Part shown: in pieces, positions 43,957-53,876 of the stretch
Layout: each line of letters begins with the position of its first letter
Position numbering within the stretch: the first letter of the stretch is position 1
Source of the DNA: Pedobacter metabolipauper
GTDB taxonomy: Bacteria > Bacteroidota > Bacteroidia > Sphingobacteriales > Sphingobacteriaceae
Assembly (NCBI RefSeq): GCF_004362715.1
Contig: NZ_SNYC01000005.1
Span: 63,781 to 127,780, forward strand
Direction of reading: 5' to 3'
DNA length: 64,000 nucleotides
Notes under the pieces: generated by a model
Seen by the model: the letters and a program-made list of their open reading frames with translations, nothing else
Database searches by the model: none
Told to the model about the DNA's origin: nothing
Position numbers and translations under genes: made by a program

Positions 43957-46900
43957 TTAGAATGACACGGTTAAACCAGCATTAAATACCTTTTGAACCG
44001 GGTATCCGAGTCCATTTCCACCTTGTTCAGGATCCCATAGCTTAAAGCCGGTAATCACAAACAGGTTATTGGCATTTACATAGAACCGAAGGCTGCTCAT
44101 ACGCAGTTTCTTCAGGCCTTTTTCTCTGATGTTATAGGCAACTTCCACTTGTTTTAGTCTTAAAAAAGCACCGTTACGCAACCACCAGGTTGAAGGCTGA
44201 CTGTTGTTGACGTTAACGGTTGAACTTAATCTTGGCCAGAAGGAATAGATATCACGGTTGTCTTCCGACCAATGATTGTCTGCAATAACCTGTAATAACC
44301 CATTTTGGTTACCTCCGCTCAGTGCGAACGGTGTTACTGCTGCGGGATTTACGAAGATGGACGATCTTGCCGAGCCCTGGAACTGCGCACTAAATTCAAA
44401 GTTTTTGTAACCTGAGGAGAATCCAAAACCGTAGATGATCTCCGGACTGGTTGGATTACCGATTCCGCTTACCATGTCCAGACCAGAAATGATACCATCG
44501 CCGTTTAAGTCGCGGTATTTAATATCCCCGCCCCTAACAGAAGTACTTGCGCCACCGAAACTTTGTACCGGTGAATTTCTAACGTCTTCATCATCTACAA
44601 ACAGCCGCTCTGCAATTAAGCCATAAGCTGCAGACAAGGAATGTCCCACCTTTGACAGGTAATACTCATTGGCCGGAAATTCTGGTTCTTCGTTGATTTC
44701 CAGCTTGCTGGTAGAGAATGTAAATGTTCCCCTGGTGTTTAGCCAAAAATCACCAAAGGTATCGTAGTAGTCCATGCTCACATCTACTCCTTTTGCAGAT
44801 GCTGCCCCGACATTGGCCCTGCTGATTGCCGTTAAGCCCATGGTAGTTGGAATATTGGCCCGCGGCATTAAGATATTGGTACGGTCTTTTTTGTAACCTT
44901 CTACCACTAAATTAAATTTATTGAGGAACGTCAGATCTACTGCAAGATTGAGGTCTTTTGATTTTTCCCAGGTAATCTCATTATTTGCATACCTGGAAAT
45001 TACTACTCCGTTACGGGTGTAAGTAAAGTTTTCGCCAAAGGTTGCGGAGCGTGCCGCATTGTTCAGACTAACATCCGACAGGTAGAAGAAACGGTCGGCA
45101 ATACTTCCAATCTGGTCGTTACCAACCAGGCCATAGCTACCGCGGACCTTAAACCGGGATACCACATTTCTAAGCGGCTCAAAGAATTTTTCATTACTGA
45201 TGTTCCATCCTGCCCCTACAGAAGGGAAGAAACCATAACGGTTATTTTCTGCGAAACGTTCTGATCCATTATAACCAAAGTTGGCTTCAAATAAATAGCG
45301 GGTATCGTAATCGTACGTTAAACGTCCGGATACGCCTAAATTCCTTGAAGGCAAAGCGCCTTGTAAAGTGGTTGCGTTTCCATCCAGGTAATTTTTAGCG
45401 ATACCTACCAATAAGGCTGAAACGTTGTGTTTCTGACCATAAGTGTGTGCATAGGAGATATTGGCGTTGATTTGTGCGGTGGTATTTACTGTTTTTGCTC
45501 CCGGTGTATAGTTCAGATATTCAGTTGCGGTAAGTTCATTGAGCAGTGCAATGTTGTATCCCTTTGCATTTTGATCAGTTGGATTCGCCGAATAAAAGAA
45601 CGGATTGTATTGTCTGGACAGATCAAAATAGGAATACCGGGTGGTGTATGCCATTACCGAAGCCTTAAGACCGGGTGTAATGAACTTGAAATCCTGGTTC
45701 AGCTCCAGCTGTACATTCAGGGTTGAAGTGTTGTATTGCTGAAAACCGGAAACCATGCTTGCATATGGATTGTTGTAATAGCCACCTGATGTTTGATCTG
45801 TTAGCAAGGCCCCACCAAAAAGCGGGTGATTATCGAATGGTGAATCTGAGGGGTTAAAAAGGGCAGGAAACTTTACCGGATTTGCGGTAAGCACACTGTT
45901 AAATATCGCTGACCCTCCGCCAATTGGACCGTTAAAATCATCAAAACTCCCAGATGTACGTACCACTGCTTCTGTGGTTGACGTTAGGTTTACGTTCACA
46001 TTGGAACGAACGGAATAGCTTTTTAACTTAATATTGTTGTCAAAGCTGTTGATGGCATTGCTCTTTAATACGCCATTGTCCTGATTAAATGTTCCGGCAA
46101 TATAATACCGTGCTACCTTACCCCCGCCACCAACATTTAAGTTTAGGCGTTGGTTCTGGGTATGGTCTTTGATCAACAGGTCCATCCAGTCGTTATTCGG
46201 ATAGAGCAATGGGTTATCTCCGGCAATCGTATGATCAATCTTATTTTCCAGGTATGGAAGCGGGGCAATGGGATTGCGGGTTAGTGCAGCTTCGTTGGCC
46301 AGTCTCATGTAGGTAATGTTGTCTGCCATTTGGAAGTTCTGGGTATTCGTTGAAACGGAATTCTCAAAACGTACATTAAATTTGGCTGTTCCTTCAGAAC
46401 CTGATTTGGTAGTAACCAACACCACACCGTTTGCACCGCGTGCACCATATAACGATGATGCTGCAGCATCCTTTAAAATGGAGAAAGATGCAATATCATC
46501 TGGCTGCATCCGTGCCAGTGCATTTGGCGTAGACTCCATATTGTCTATCAGGATAAGCGGATCTTGTTTTCCGGTACCGAAAGAGGTAATGCCACGAATA
46601 AAGAAGGCCGCATTATCTGATCCGGGTTCGCCACTGCGCTGATAGGCGATAAGTCCGGGTAAACGCCCTGCCAGCATGGTCGTCAGGTTACTTGTGGGCC
46701 CTTTTAGCTCTTTAGGGTTGATGGTAGTGATGGAACTAACCATACTTTCCCTTTTCTGGGTACCAAAGGCTACAACAACGACCTCATTGAGGGTAGAATT
46801 TTCTTCTGCTAAAGTTGCATTAACGATTTTGCTATCGTTTACAGGCAATTCTTGTTTAACGAAACCGATAAATGTAAATACAAGCGTTCCTTTCAGATTG

Positions 46901-47121
46901 GGTGCGTTTAGTGCATACCTTCCAGCGGAGTCTGTAGTGCTGCCTGCTGCCGAGTTTTTAAGCACCACACTTACTCCGGGTAATGGCAATCCCTTTACAT
47001 CGGTTACTTTACCAGAGATGACCACAGGAGTTTGCGCTGAGGCCTCGTTTACTGAAAAAAGTAACGGTAAAAGGTAACAGAGGTATTTCACTCTTAAATA
47101 AGTAAAAATTCTTCGATACAT
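43957..47121 (-). CDS. SusC/RagA TonB-linked outer membrane transporter
   Basis: A 1054-residue importer: signal peptide to about residue 29 (NEASAQ), carboxypeptidase-D-like domain (about 34-110), TonB-box region NEVVVVAFGTQKR, plug (GRLPGLIAYQRSGEPG, LYGARGANGVVLVTTKSG) and beta-barrel ending in Phe (FNAGLTVSF). It has no STN domain, so it is not sigma-coupled. It is first in the six-gene PUL operon, with GntR-type sites at 47180 and 47324 upstream. It is a paralogue of the partial SusC at 1-1491. Confidence 0.96.
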   Translation of the reverse strand: MYRRIFTYLRVKYLCYLLPLLFSVNEASAQTPVVISGKVTDVKGLPLPGVSVVLKNSAAGSTTDSAGRYALNAPNLKGTLVFTFIGFVKQELPVNDSKIVNATLAEENSTLNEVVVVAFGTQKRESMVSSITTINPKELKGPTSNLTTMLAGRLPGLIAYQRSGEPGSDNAAFFIRGITSFGTGKQDPLILIDNMESTPNALARMQPDDIASFSILKDAAASSLYGARGANGVVLVTTKSGSEGTAKFNVRFENSVSTNTQNFQMADNITYMRLANEAALTRNPIAPLPYLENKIDHTIAGDNPLLYPNNDWMDLLIKDHTQNQRLNLNVGGGGKVARYYIAGTFNQDNGVLKSNAINSFDNNIKLKSYSVRSNVNVNLTSTTEAVVRTSGSFDDFNGPIGGGSAIFNSVLTANPVKFPALFNPSDSPFDNHPLFGGALLTDQTSGGYYNNPYASMVSGFQQYNTSTLNVQLELNQDFKFITPGLKASVMAYTTRYSYFDLSRQYNPFFYSANPTDQNAKGYNIALLNELTATEYLNYTPGAKTVNTTAQINANISYAHTYGQKHNVSALLVGIAKNYLDGNATTLQGALPSRNLGVSGRLTYDYDTRYLFEANFGYNGSERFAENNRYGFFPSVGAGWNISNEKFFEPLRNVVSRFKVRGSYGLVGNDQIGSIADRFFYLSDVSLNNAARSATFGENFTYTRNGVVISRYANNEITWEKSKDLNLAVDLTFLNKFNLVVEGYKKDRTNILMPRANIPTTMGLTAISRANVGAASAKGVDVSMDYYDTFGDFWLNTRGTFTFSTSKLEINEEPEFPANEYYLSKVGHSLSAAYGLIAERLFVDDEDVRNSPVQSFGGASTSVRGGDIKYRDLNGDGIISGLDMVSGIGNPTSPEIIYGFGFSSGYKNFEFSAQFQGSARSSIFVNPAAVTPFALSGGNQNGLLQVIADNHWSEDNRDIYSFWPRLSSTVNVNNSQPSTWWLRNGAFLRLKQVEVAYNIREKGLKKLRMSSLRFYVNANNLFVITGFKLWDPEQGGNGLGYPVQKVFNAGLTVSF

Positions 47122-47179
47122 GGTGGTTTAATGGTTAGTTTGACTGGTTTAAATGATTAAATATGTAATTAACGTTTCA

Positions 47180-47193
47180 TTTGTACATACATA
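47180..47193. promoter_or_regulatory. GntR-type operator before susC
   Basis: TTTGT-ACAT-ACATA, 12 of 14 positions identical to TATGT-ACAA-ACATA before the isomerase gene, 59 bp before the susC start. ACATATTAA, the arm of the strong site, follows at 47197-47205. Confidence 0.6.
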
Positions 47194-47323
47194 GTTACAT
47201 ATTAATTTTAAACTCGCAAATTTTTTTTTGGGCGCGCGTAGGTAAAAGGTGCACAAAAACACGAATAAACAGCACTTAAGCCAAAAAAACGAAGATTTCG
47301 CAGCGTAAATTATTTTTTTCAAC

Positions 47324-47335
47324 ATGTTAATACAT
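47324..47335. promoter_or_regulatory. GntR-type operator, distal copy before susC
   Basis: ATGT-TAAT-ACAT, extended on the right to ACATATTAA (47332-47340) as in the strong site at 34004-34025. It is about 200 bp before susC and 37 bp after the fbp stop. Confidence 0.5.
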
Positions 47336-47372
47336 ATTAAAAAAAATGAACAGGAATAAAAAAAGAATGAGA

Positions 47373-48419
47373 TTAGTCCAGCGGGTGGGCAATGGCCCTT
47401 GCACTATCCATTTCCGAAGAATACTCTGCCATCAGATCTTCTGCCACGTCGACCATGCTGCTGGATCCAATAAAAATAGCTGTGCGCTGATGCAGAGTCG
47501 TCGGCTCGATCTCAAGGATCCTGTTAAAGCCATCTGAGGCCGTTCCTCCGGCCTGCTCTATAATAAATGCCATCGGGTTACATTCATAGAGTAACCGCAG
47601 CTTTCCGTTTGGCGAGCTTGCGGTGGTTGGATACATATAGATCCCTCCTTTGATGAGGTTTCGGTGAATGTCTGCCACCATGGAGCCGATATACCGGGAG
47701 GTATACGGGCGACTGGTTGCTTTATCTTCTGCCTGGGCATATTTAAGGTATTTTTTTACGCCTTCCGGAAAATGTACGTAATTACCTTCATTAATGGAAT
47801 AGATGCTGCCATTGGCGGGCACTTTCATATCGGGATGCGACATACAAAACTCACCGATAGAAGGATCGAGTGTAAAGCCATTCACTCCTTTTCCGGTGGT
47901 GTATACCAGCATAGTAGATGATCCGTAGATAACGTATCCTGCGGCTACCTGTTCTGTTCCTTTTTGCAGGACATCCTGAATGGTTGCTTCACCATCTACG
48001 GATTTTCTCCGGTAAATGGAAAAGATAGTCCCTACGGCTACATTGCAGTCAATATTTGAAGAACCATCCAACGGATCGATGCAGACGATATATTTCGCAT
48101 TTTTAGATACCGGAGAATCTATCTTTACAAAATCATCCTCTTCTTCAGTGGCTACGATACAGCATTCACCACCACTGGTTAGGGCGCTGATAAACTGTGT
48201 ATTTGCGAACACATCTAATTTCTGCTGACCTTCCCCCTGGATGTTCACCGTTCCGGCGGCTCCAAGTATGTCAACCAGTCCGGCTTTGTTCACTTCTCTG
48301 TTTACTATTTTTGATGCGATCCCGATATCCCTTAAGAGCCTTGAAAGTTCGCCTTTAGCGTATGGAAAATCTGCCTGTTTTTCAATAATAAACTGACCCA
48401 GTGTTTTTATGCCTGACAT
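47373..48419 (-). CDS. fbp: Class I fructose-1,6-bisphosphatase
   Basis: A 348-residue class I FBPase, which removes the 1-phosphate of fructose-1,6-bisphosphate in gluconeogenesis, with Mg2+. The signature [23 protein letters not shown] (only partly quoted: [10 protein letters not shown]) and the sugar-phosphate region [17 protein letters not shown] are present. It ends 250 bp before susC, and the metallophosphoesterase lies 21 bp upstream on the same strand, so the two may be co-transcribed. Confidence 0.97.
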   Translation of the reverse strand: MSGIKTLGQFIIEKQADFPYAKGELSRLLRDIGIASKIVNREVNKAGLVDILGAAGTVNIQGEGQQKLDVFANTQFISALTSGGECCIVATEEEDDFVKIDSPVSKNAKYIVCIDPLDGSSNIDCNVAVGTIFSIYRRKSVDGEATIQDVLQKGTEQVAAGYVIYGSSTMLVYTTGKGVNGFTLDPSIGEFCMSHPDMKVPANGSIYSINEGNYVHFPEGVKKYLKYAQAEDKATSRPYTSRYIGSMVADIHRNLIKGGIYMYPTTASSPNGKLRLLYECNPMAFIIEQAGGTASDGFNRILEIEPTTLHQRTAIFIGSSSMVDVAEDLMAEYSSEMDSARAIAHPLD

Positions 48420-48440
48420 ATACTTAGTGTATTTTTTACG

Positions 48441-48932
48441 TTATCTATCGCCTATTTCTATGGCCGCTAAGTTATGTATTTTTCCTTCTGAAACAGAAAA
48501 TTTAATTAAAGTTTTAACACGATGCCAGCCAGAATTACCCGCAGCACCGGGATTTATATGCATACAATCGATTTTTTTGTCGTACATCACTTTTAAAATG
48601 TGTGAATGGCCCGCTATAAATAATTTTGGAGGCTTAGTGTATATTTCACCCTTTACCTGTGGTGAATATTTCCCAGGATAACCGCCAATATGCGTGATCC
48701 AAACGTCCAAATCTTCTATGCTAAATCGTAAATGCTCCGGATAGAGGCTACGGATCTCTTTGTCGTCTATATTTCCATAAACACCGCGCAATGGTTTAAA
48801 ATCTGCGAGCCGTTCTGCTACCCCGGATCCGAAATCTCCGGCGTGCCAGATCTCATCACAATCGTCAAAGTGTTTGAATACCGCATCGTCAAGAAAACTA
48901 TGGGTATCGGAAAGTAATCCTATTTTAGTCAA
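48441..48932 (-). CDS. YfcE/MJ0936-type metallophosphoesterase
   Basis: A 163-residue calcineurin-like phosphodiesterase with all metal-binding motifs: SDTH near the start, WHAGDF, VYGNID, ITHIGG, IAGHSHI and INPGAAG. E. coli YfcE hydrolyses simple phosphodiesters; the physiological substrate is unclear. It lies 21 bp upstream of fbp on the same strand. Confidence 0.93.
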   Translation of the reverse strand: MTKIGLLSDTHSFLDDAVFKHFDDCDEIWHAGDFGSGVAERLADFKPLRGVYGNIDDKEIRSLYPEHLRFSIEDLDVWITHIGGYPGKYSPQVKGEIYTKPPKLFIAGHSHILKVMYDKKIDCMHINPGAAGNSGWHRVKTLIKFSVSEGKIHNLAAIEIGDR

Positions 48933-49248
48933 GATTTTAAAGGTTTAAGGGTTATTTATATTTTACTGGATTTCTAAGTTCCGGTAAATCGCTATGTTCC
49001 GGTTTAATGGTTATTACATTCAGCTAATATTTACACGTTCTACAAAGTTGGTTAATACTTGAACCATTTAACAGCATGTATTAGAAACAGGGCCAAATGT
49101 GATTTTATTGAATAACTAAACCAAGTGCTCTAAATACAACCTGACGAACAGAACCAATCTTTTAGCCTATCAATCTTACACCATCACTTATGTGATGCAA
49201 ACAACAAATTTAGCAATTAGGAACACAAATCCAGGAATATTTAAGGTG
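48933..49248. other. Intergenic region between metallophosphoesterase and trmN6 genes
   Basis: A 316-bp gap that should hold the promoter of the metallophosphoesterase/fbp pair and the 3' end of trmN6. I see a CATCAC-TTAT-GTGATG palindrome (49182-49197), a Crp-like shape, and a direct repeat GTTCCGGT (48978, 48996). No gene or RNA can be supported. Confidence 0.35.
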
Positions 49249-49953
49249 CTAAAAGGCCAGGAAGAAATCTTTAAGCAGTGTTTTATAGGCCTGGGTATAA
49301 ACCCCCTGATCCTGATAGATGTAAAACATTTCTGATTTGTACCTCTGCTCCAATGCAGACAGACATATAATATGCCGAATGATGGGCTTTTGCTCATCTG
49401 AGCAGACATTGATCTGCCGACAAAGTGACAATCCATATTCCCTGGCTTGCTTTACTACATACTCCGCTTGTTTTACAGGTAAGATCAGCCATGCTTTTCC
49501 ATTCTCTGTAAGCAGTTCCGCAATTTTCTTTACCAGGATTTCAAAAAAAAGCTCATCTGCATGCCTGGCCAGCTGCTTTCTCTTTTCCGGGTTTTTAAGG
49601 TCATTAACAAAATAAGGCGGATTTGAAACGATCAGATCATATTTCCGTCCCGGTTCATAGCTTCCAATATCGCCATGAGATGCCTTAAGGCGGTCTGCAA
49701 ATTTGGAATTATTAAAATTAAATGCTGCTGCAGATGCCGCTGATTCATCAATTTCAACCGCATCTATTACTGCTGCTGGAAAACGCTGGGCAAGCATCAT
49801 CGCGATTACGCCTGTTCCTGTTCCTACATCTAATACCCTTAGCGGACTGTCCTGCTGGGCGATGGCACCCAGGATCACACCATCCGTATTGATCTTCATG
49901 GCACAACCGCTCTGGCTCACTTCGAATTGTTTAAACTTAAAAATGCTCCCCAT
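49249..49953 (-). CDS. trmN6: tRNA1(Val) (adenine(37)-N6)-methyltransferase
   Basis: A 234-residue Rossmann-fold methyltransferase. SAM motif I DVGTGTGVI (42-50) and the amino-methylating motif NPPYF (111-115) are intact, which together with FKFKQFEVSQ at the start is typical of TrmN6/YfiC. It methylates A37 of tRNA-Val. Divergent from purL across 135 bp. Confidence 0.92.
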   Translation of the reverse strand: MGSIFKFKQFEVSQSGCAMKINTDGVILGAIAQQDSPLRVLDVGTGTGVIAMMLAQRFPAAVIDAVEIDESAASAAAFNFNNSKFADRLKASHGDIGSYEPGRKYDLIVSNPPYFVNDLKNPEKRKQLARHADELFFEILVKKIAELLTENGKAWLILPVKQAEYVVKQAREYGLSLCRQINVCSDEQKPIIRHIICLSALEQRYKSEMFYIYQDQGVYTQAYKTLLKDFFLAF

Positions 49954-50063
49954 ACCTGTGCGATCCCGTTAATGCCTGCTACCTGTTGTGTTTCTGATTA
50001 AGCCAAAGCTAAGAAAATCGTATAAAATGATGGTGTTCCATCTCTGTTTTAAAATTTTAACGC

Positions 50064-50071
50064 TAAATTTG
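50064..50071 (+). promoter_or_regulatory. Promoter -7 box of purL
   Basis: TAAATTTG fits TAnnTTTG and lies 17 bp before the purL start. I see no clear -33 TTTG. Confidence 0.45.
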
Positions 50072-50088
50072 CGGCTCAAAATAGTACA

Positions 50089-53000
50089 ATGATTTATTTT
50101 TTCTCCAATCAATCCAATACACTATACGCTTTACAAACTGCGTACGACCTATCCACTACTGATGTTACTAAGCTGCAATGGTTATTTGGTGGTGCTAAAC
50201 TGCAAAGAGTGACTGCTTTAGAAGGCTTTTTTGTTGGTCCGCGTGCTGCAATGATCACACCATGGAGCACCAATGCGGTAGAAATTACACAGAACATGGA
50301 TGTTCATGGAATTATCAGGATTGAGGAGTTTACACGGGTTGACGATACGTATAGCGATTTTGACCCAATGCTTTCTCAGAAATACAATGAACTTAACCAG
50401 GACATCTATACCATAAATGTACAGCCAGAAGCAATTTTGGAGGTGACAGACATTGCTGCTTATAATAAACAGGAAGGTCTTTCTTTAAGTGATGAGGAAG
50501 TAGATTACTTAAATTCCCTCTCTAAAAATCTTGGAAGAGCACTTACCGATTCTGAAGTATTCGGTTTTTCTCAGGTTAACTCTGAACACTGCCGCCATAA
50601 GATCTTTAACGGAACATTTGTTATTGATGGTGAACAGCAGCCTTCTTCGTTATTTAAGCTGATCCGAAAGACTTCTGAAGAAAACCCTAATGATATTGTT
50701 TCTGCTTATAAAGATAACGTTGCGTTTATTAAAGGACCAACGGTTCAGCAATTTGCACCTAAACGTGCCGATGTGCCGGATTACTATGCAATCAGCGATT
50801 TTGAATCGGTGATCTCCATTAAAGCAGAAACGCACAATTTCCCAACTACTGTTGAACCTTTCAATGGTGCAGCTACCGGTTCTGGTGGTGAGATTAGAGA
50901 CAGGCTTGCCGGTGGACAGGGTTCATTGCCTTTAGCAGGTACCGCGGTTTATATGACTGCGTTATCCAGACTAGAAGATAACCGTCCATGGGAGAAAGGT
51001 GTGGAAGAAAGACAGTGGTTGTACCAAACCCCTATGGATATTTTAATCAAAGCTTCTAACGGAGCTACTGATTTTGGAAATAAATTTGGTCAGCCTTTGA
51101 TCACCGGTTCTGTGCTTACCTTCGAACATGAAGAAGATTCGCGCAAGCTTGGTTTTGATAAGGTGATCATGCTTGCCGGCGGTGTTGGCTACGGTAAAGC
51201 GAGTCAGGCTCAGAAGAAAGAGCCTAAAGAAGGCGATAAAATTGTTATTCTTGGTGGTGAGAACTACCGGATCGGGATGGGTGGTGCCGCAGTTTCTTCT
51301 GCTGATACCGGTGCCCTGGGTTCTGGCATTGAACTGAACGCCATTCAGCGTTCTAATCCTGAGATGCAGAAAAGAGCTGCCAATGCGGTTCGCGGGATGG
51401 TTGAAAGTGAATATAACAGCATCATTTCAATCCATGATCACGGTGCTGGCGGACATTTAAACTGTCTTTCTGAATTGGTTGAAGCTACTGGTGGTAAAAT
51501 TGACCTGGATAAATTACCTGTTGGTGATCCTACCCTATCTGCCAAAGAGATTATCGGTAACGAGTCTCAGGAACGGATGGGTTTGGTTATTGGAAAAGAT
51601 CATATTGATACGTTACAGAAAATTGCAGACCGTGAGCGTTCTCCAATGTATACTGTTGGTGATGTAACCGGTAATCATCGTTTTACATTTGAATCAGCTA
51701 CTACAGGTGCTAAACCAATGGACCTGGAGCTGAAAGATATGTTTGGCAGTTCTCCGAAAGTAATTATGGACGATAAGACGGTAGATCGTAAATATCAGCC
51801 CATTGCTTATGATGCCTCAAAAATAAATGAATACCTGGAGCAGGTCTTACAACTGGAAGCTGTGGCTTCTAAAGACTGGTTAACCAACAAGGTTGACCGT
51901 TGTGTGGGCGGCCGTGTTGCCAAGCAACAGTGTGCTGGTCCGTTACAGCTGCCTTTAAATAACTGCGGTGTAATGGCTTTGGATTTTCAGGGTAAAGAAG
52001 GTATCGCGACCTCTATTGGCCACGCGCCACTTTCTGCATTGATTGATGCCGCTGCCGGTAGCCGCAATGCGATTGCTGAATCTCTTTCTAATATAGTATG
52101 GGCTCCGTTAAAGGACGGCCTTAAAAGTGTTTCTCTTTCTGCAAACTGGATGTGGGCCTGTAAAAATGAAGGTGAAGATGCCCGCTTGTATGAAGCAGTT
52201 AAAGCATGTTCTGACTTTGCCATTAGCCTGGGCATCAATATCCCTACCGGTAAAGATTCTTTATCGATGAAACAGAAATATAAGGACGATGAGGTGATTG
52301 CACCTGGTACTGTAATTATTTCTGCTGCCGGTAACTGCGACGACATCCGCAAGGTTGTTGAGCCAGTATTGGTTAAGGATGGCGGTGCTATCTATTACAT
52401 CAACCTTTCTAACGATGCTTATAAATTGGGTGGTTCTTCTTTTGGACAGATCCTGAACCGTATTGGTACAGAAACTCCTGATGTTAAAGATGCCGCACAG
52501 CTTAAAAATGCTTTTAATACCATTCAGCAGCTGATCCGTGATGGAAAGATCCAGGCCGGACACGATATTGGTAGTGGTGGTTTAATTACAACCCTATTGG
52601 AACTTTGCTTTGCCGACCGTGATCTTGGTGCTGCTATTGATCTTACTGCACTTGGTGAGGCTGACAGTATTAAACTACTGTTCTCTGAAAATATTGGAAT
52701 CGTTTTCCAGGCTGCTAATGGTGTTGAAGAGATTCTTTCTGCAAATGGTGTTGCCTATTTTAAGATAGGTGAAGTTTCTGCTACGGCTACCCTGCAGCTT
52801 AAAAATGCTTCAGATTCATTGAACTTTGACATTGATCATCTACGTGATGTTTGGTTTAAAACTTCTTACCTGCTTGATCAAAAACAAAGCGGACCAGTTA
52901 AAGCCAAAGAACGTTTTGACAATTATAAGAACCACGTTCTTAAATACAATTTCCCTGCTCATTTTGACGGCAAAAAACCGGCATTTGATTCTTCTAAACC

Positions 53001-53754
53001 AAGGCTTAAAGCTGCAATTATCCGTGAAAAAGGCAGTAACTCTGAGCGCGAACTTGCTAATGCGATGTACCATGCTGGTTTTGATGTAAAAGATGTTCAC
53101 ATGACCGACCTGATCTCGGGAAGGGAAACCTTAGAAGACATCCAGTTTATTGGTGCGGTTGGCGGATTTTCCAACTCTGATGTTTTAGGTTCTGCTAAAG
53201 GATGGGCCGGAGCTTTTATGTACAACGAGAAAGCACGTATTGCACTAGAAAACTTTTTTAAACGCCCGGATACATTATCCGTTGGTGTTTGTAATGGATG
53301 TCAGCTTTTTGTTGAGCTTGGCCTGATCAATCCAGATCATGCTGAGAAGCCTAAGATGCTGCACAATGAAAGTCATAAACACGAGAGTATCTTTACCTCG
53401 CTTACGATACAGGAAAACAATTCTATCATGCTTTCTTCTTTAGCCGGAAGTACGCTTGGAGTTTGGGTTTCACATGGCGAGGGCAGGTTCCAGCTTCCAT
53501 ATGCTGAAGATCAGTACCGTATCATTGCAAAGTATGCGTATGAAACTTATCCCGCCAGTCCGAATGGTTCTGACTACAATACCGCAATGATGTGTGATGA
53601 ATCTGGCCGTCACCTGGTGATGATGCCGCACATTGAGCGTTCATTACTGCAATGGCAATGGGCAAACTATCCACAAGGACGTAATGACGAAGTTTCTCCA
53701 TGGATGGAAGCTTTTGTTAACGCCAGAAAATGGCTGGAGCAGAAAGAAGCTTAA
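50089..53754 (+). CDS. purL: Phosphoribosylformylglycinamidine synthase, single-chain form
   Basis: A 1221-residue PurL that makes FGAM from FGAR, ATP and glutamine in purine synthesis. N-terminal domain about 1-150, the synthetase domain with EHCRHK and KAETHNFPTTVEPF, a second ATP-type domain, and a C-terminal glutaminase domain with the nucleophile Cys in GVCNGCQ and the MPHIERS region. Length matches the large single-chain type of gamma- and Bacteroidota. Followed by a strong terminator. Confidence 0.97.
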   Translation: MIYFFSNQSNTLYALQTAYDLSTTDVTKLQWLFGGAKLQRVTALEGFFVGPRAAMITPWSTNAVEITQNMDVHGIIRIEEFTRVDDTYSDFDPMLSQKYNELNQDIYTINVQPEAILEVTDIAAYNKQEGLSLSDEEVDYLNSLSKNLGRALTDSEVFGFSQVNSEHCRHKIFNGTFVIDGEQQPSSLFKLIRKTSEENPNDIVSAYKDNVAFIKGPTVQQFAPKRADVPDYYAISDFESVISIKAETHNFPTTVEPFNGAATGSGGEIRDRLAGGQGSLPLAGTAVYMTALSRLEDNRPWEKGVEERQWLYQTPMDILIKASNGATDFGNKFGQPLITGSVLTFEHEEDSRKLGFDKVIMLAGGVGYGKASQAQKKEPKEGDKIVILGGENYRIGMGGAAVSSADTGALGSGIELNAIQRSNPEMQKRAANAVRGMVESEYNSIISIHDHGAGGHLNCLSELVEATGGKIDLDKLPVGDPTLSAKEIIGNESQERMGLVIGKDHIDTLQKIADRERSPMYTVGDVTGNHRFTFESATTGAKPMDLELKDMFGSSPKVIMDDKTVDRKYQPIAYDASKINEYLEQVLQLEAVASKDWLTNKVDRCVGGRVAKQQCAGPLQLPLNNCGVMALDFQGKEGIATSIGHAPLSALIDAAAGSRNAIAESLSNIVWAPLKDGLKSVSLSANWMWACKNEGEDARLYEAVKACSDFAISLGINIPTGKDSLSMKQKYKDDEVIAPGTVIISAAGNCDDIRKVVEPVLVKDGGAIYYINLSNDAYKLGGSSFGQILNRIGTETPDVKDAAQLKNAFNTIQQLIRDGKIQAGHDIGSGGLITTLLELCFADRDLGAAIDLTALGEADSIKLLFSENIGIVFQAANGVEEILSANGVAYFKIGEVSATATLQLKNASDSLNFDIDHLRDVWFKTSYLLDQKQSGPVKAKERFDNYKNHVLKYNFPAHFDGKKPAFDSSKPRLKAAIIREKGSNSERELANAMYHAGFDVKDVHMTDLISGRETLEDIQFIGAVGGFSNSDVLGSAKGWAGAFMYNEKARIALENFFKRPDTLSVGVCNGCQLFVELGLINPDHAEKPKMLHNESHKHESIFTSLTIQENNSIMLSSLAGSTLGVWVSHGEGRFQLPYAEDQYRIIAKYAYETYPASPNGSDYNTAMMCDESGRHLVMMPHIERSLLQWQWANYPQGRNDEVSPWMEAFVNARKWLEQKEA

Positions 53755-53783
53755 TCAGTTAATTTATATAGTTTATTCTATGA

Positions 53784-53816
53784 AAAAGGTCCTGGCAAAA
53801 TTGCCGGGACCTTTTC
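53784..53816 (+). terminator. Terminator of purL
   Basis: AAAAGGTCCTGGC (53784-53796) and GCCGGGACCTTTT (53803-53815) pair over 13 bp with one G-T and a 6-nt AAAATT loop, followed by T-rich sequence. It lies 29 bp after the stop. Confidence 0.85.
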
Positions 53817-53876
53817 TATTTATTCGTATTTTCAGCTGCTTAATTTTTTAAAGTATTTGCAGTTAAACTACCGTAA

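Noticed and set aside
49182..49197. CATCAC-TTAT-GTGATG palindrome as a Crp/Fnr site
   Set aside because: It lies just after the trmN6 stop, has no second copy, and no regulator is nearby; listed only in the gap description.
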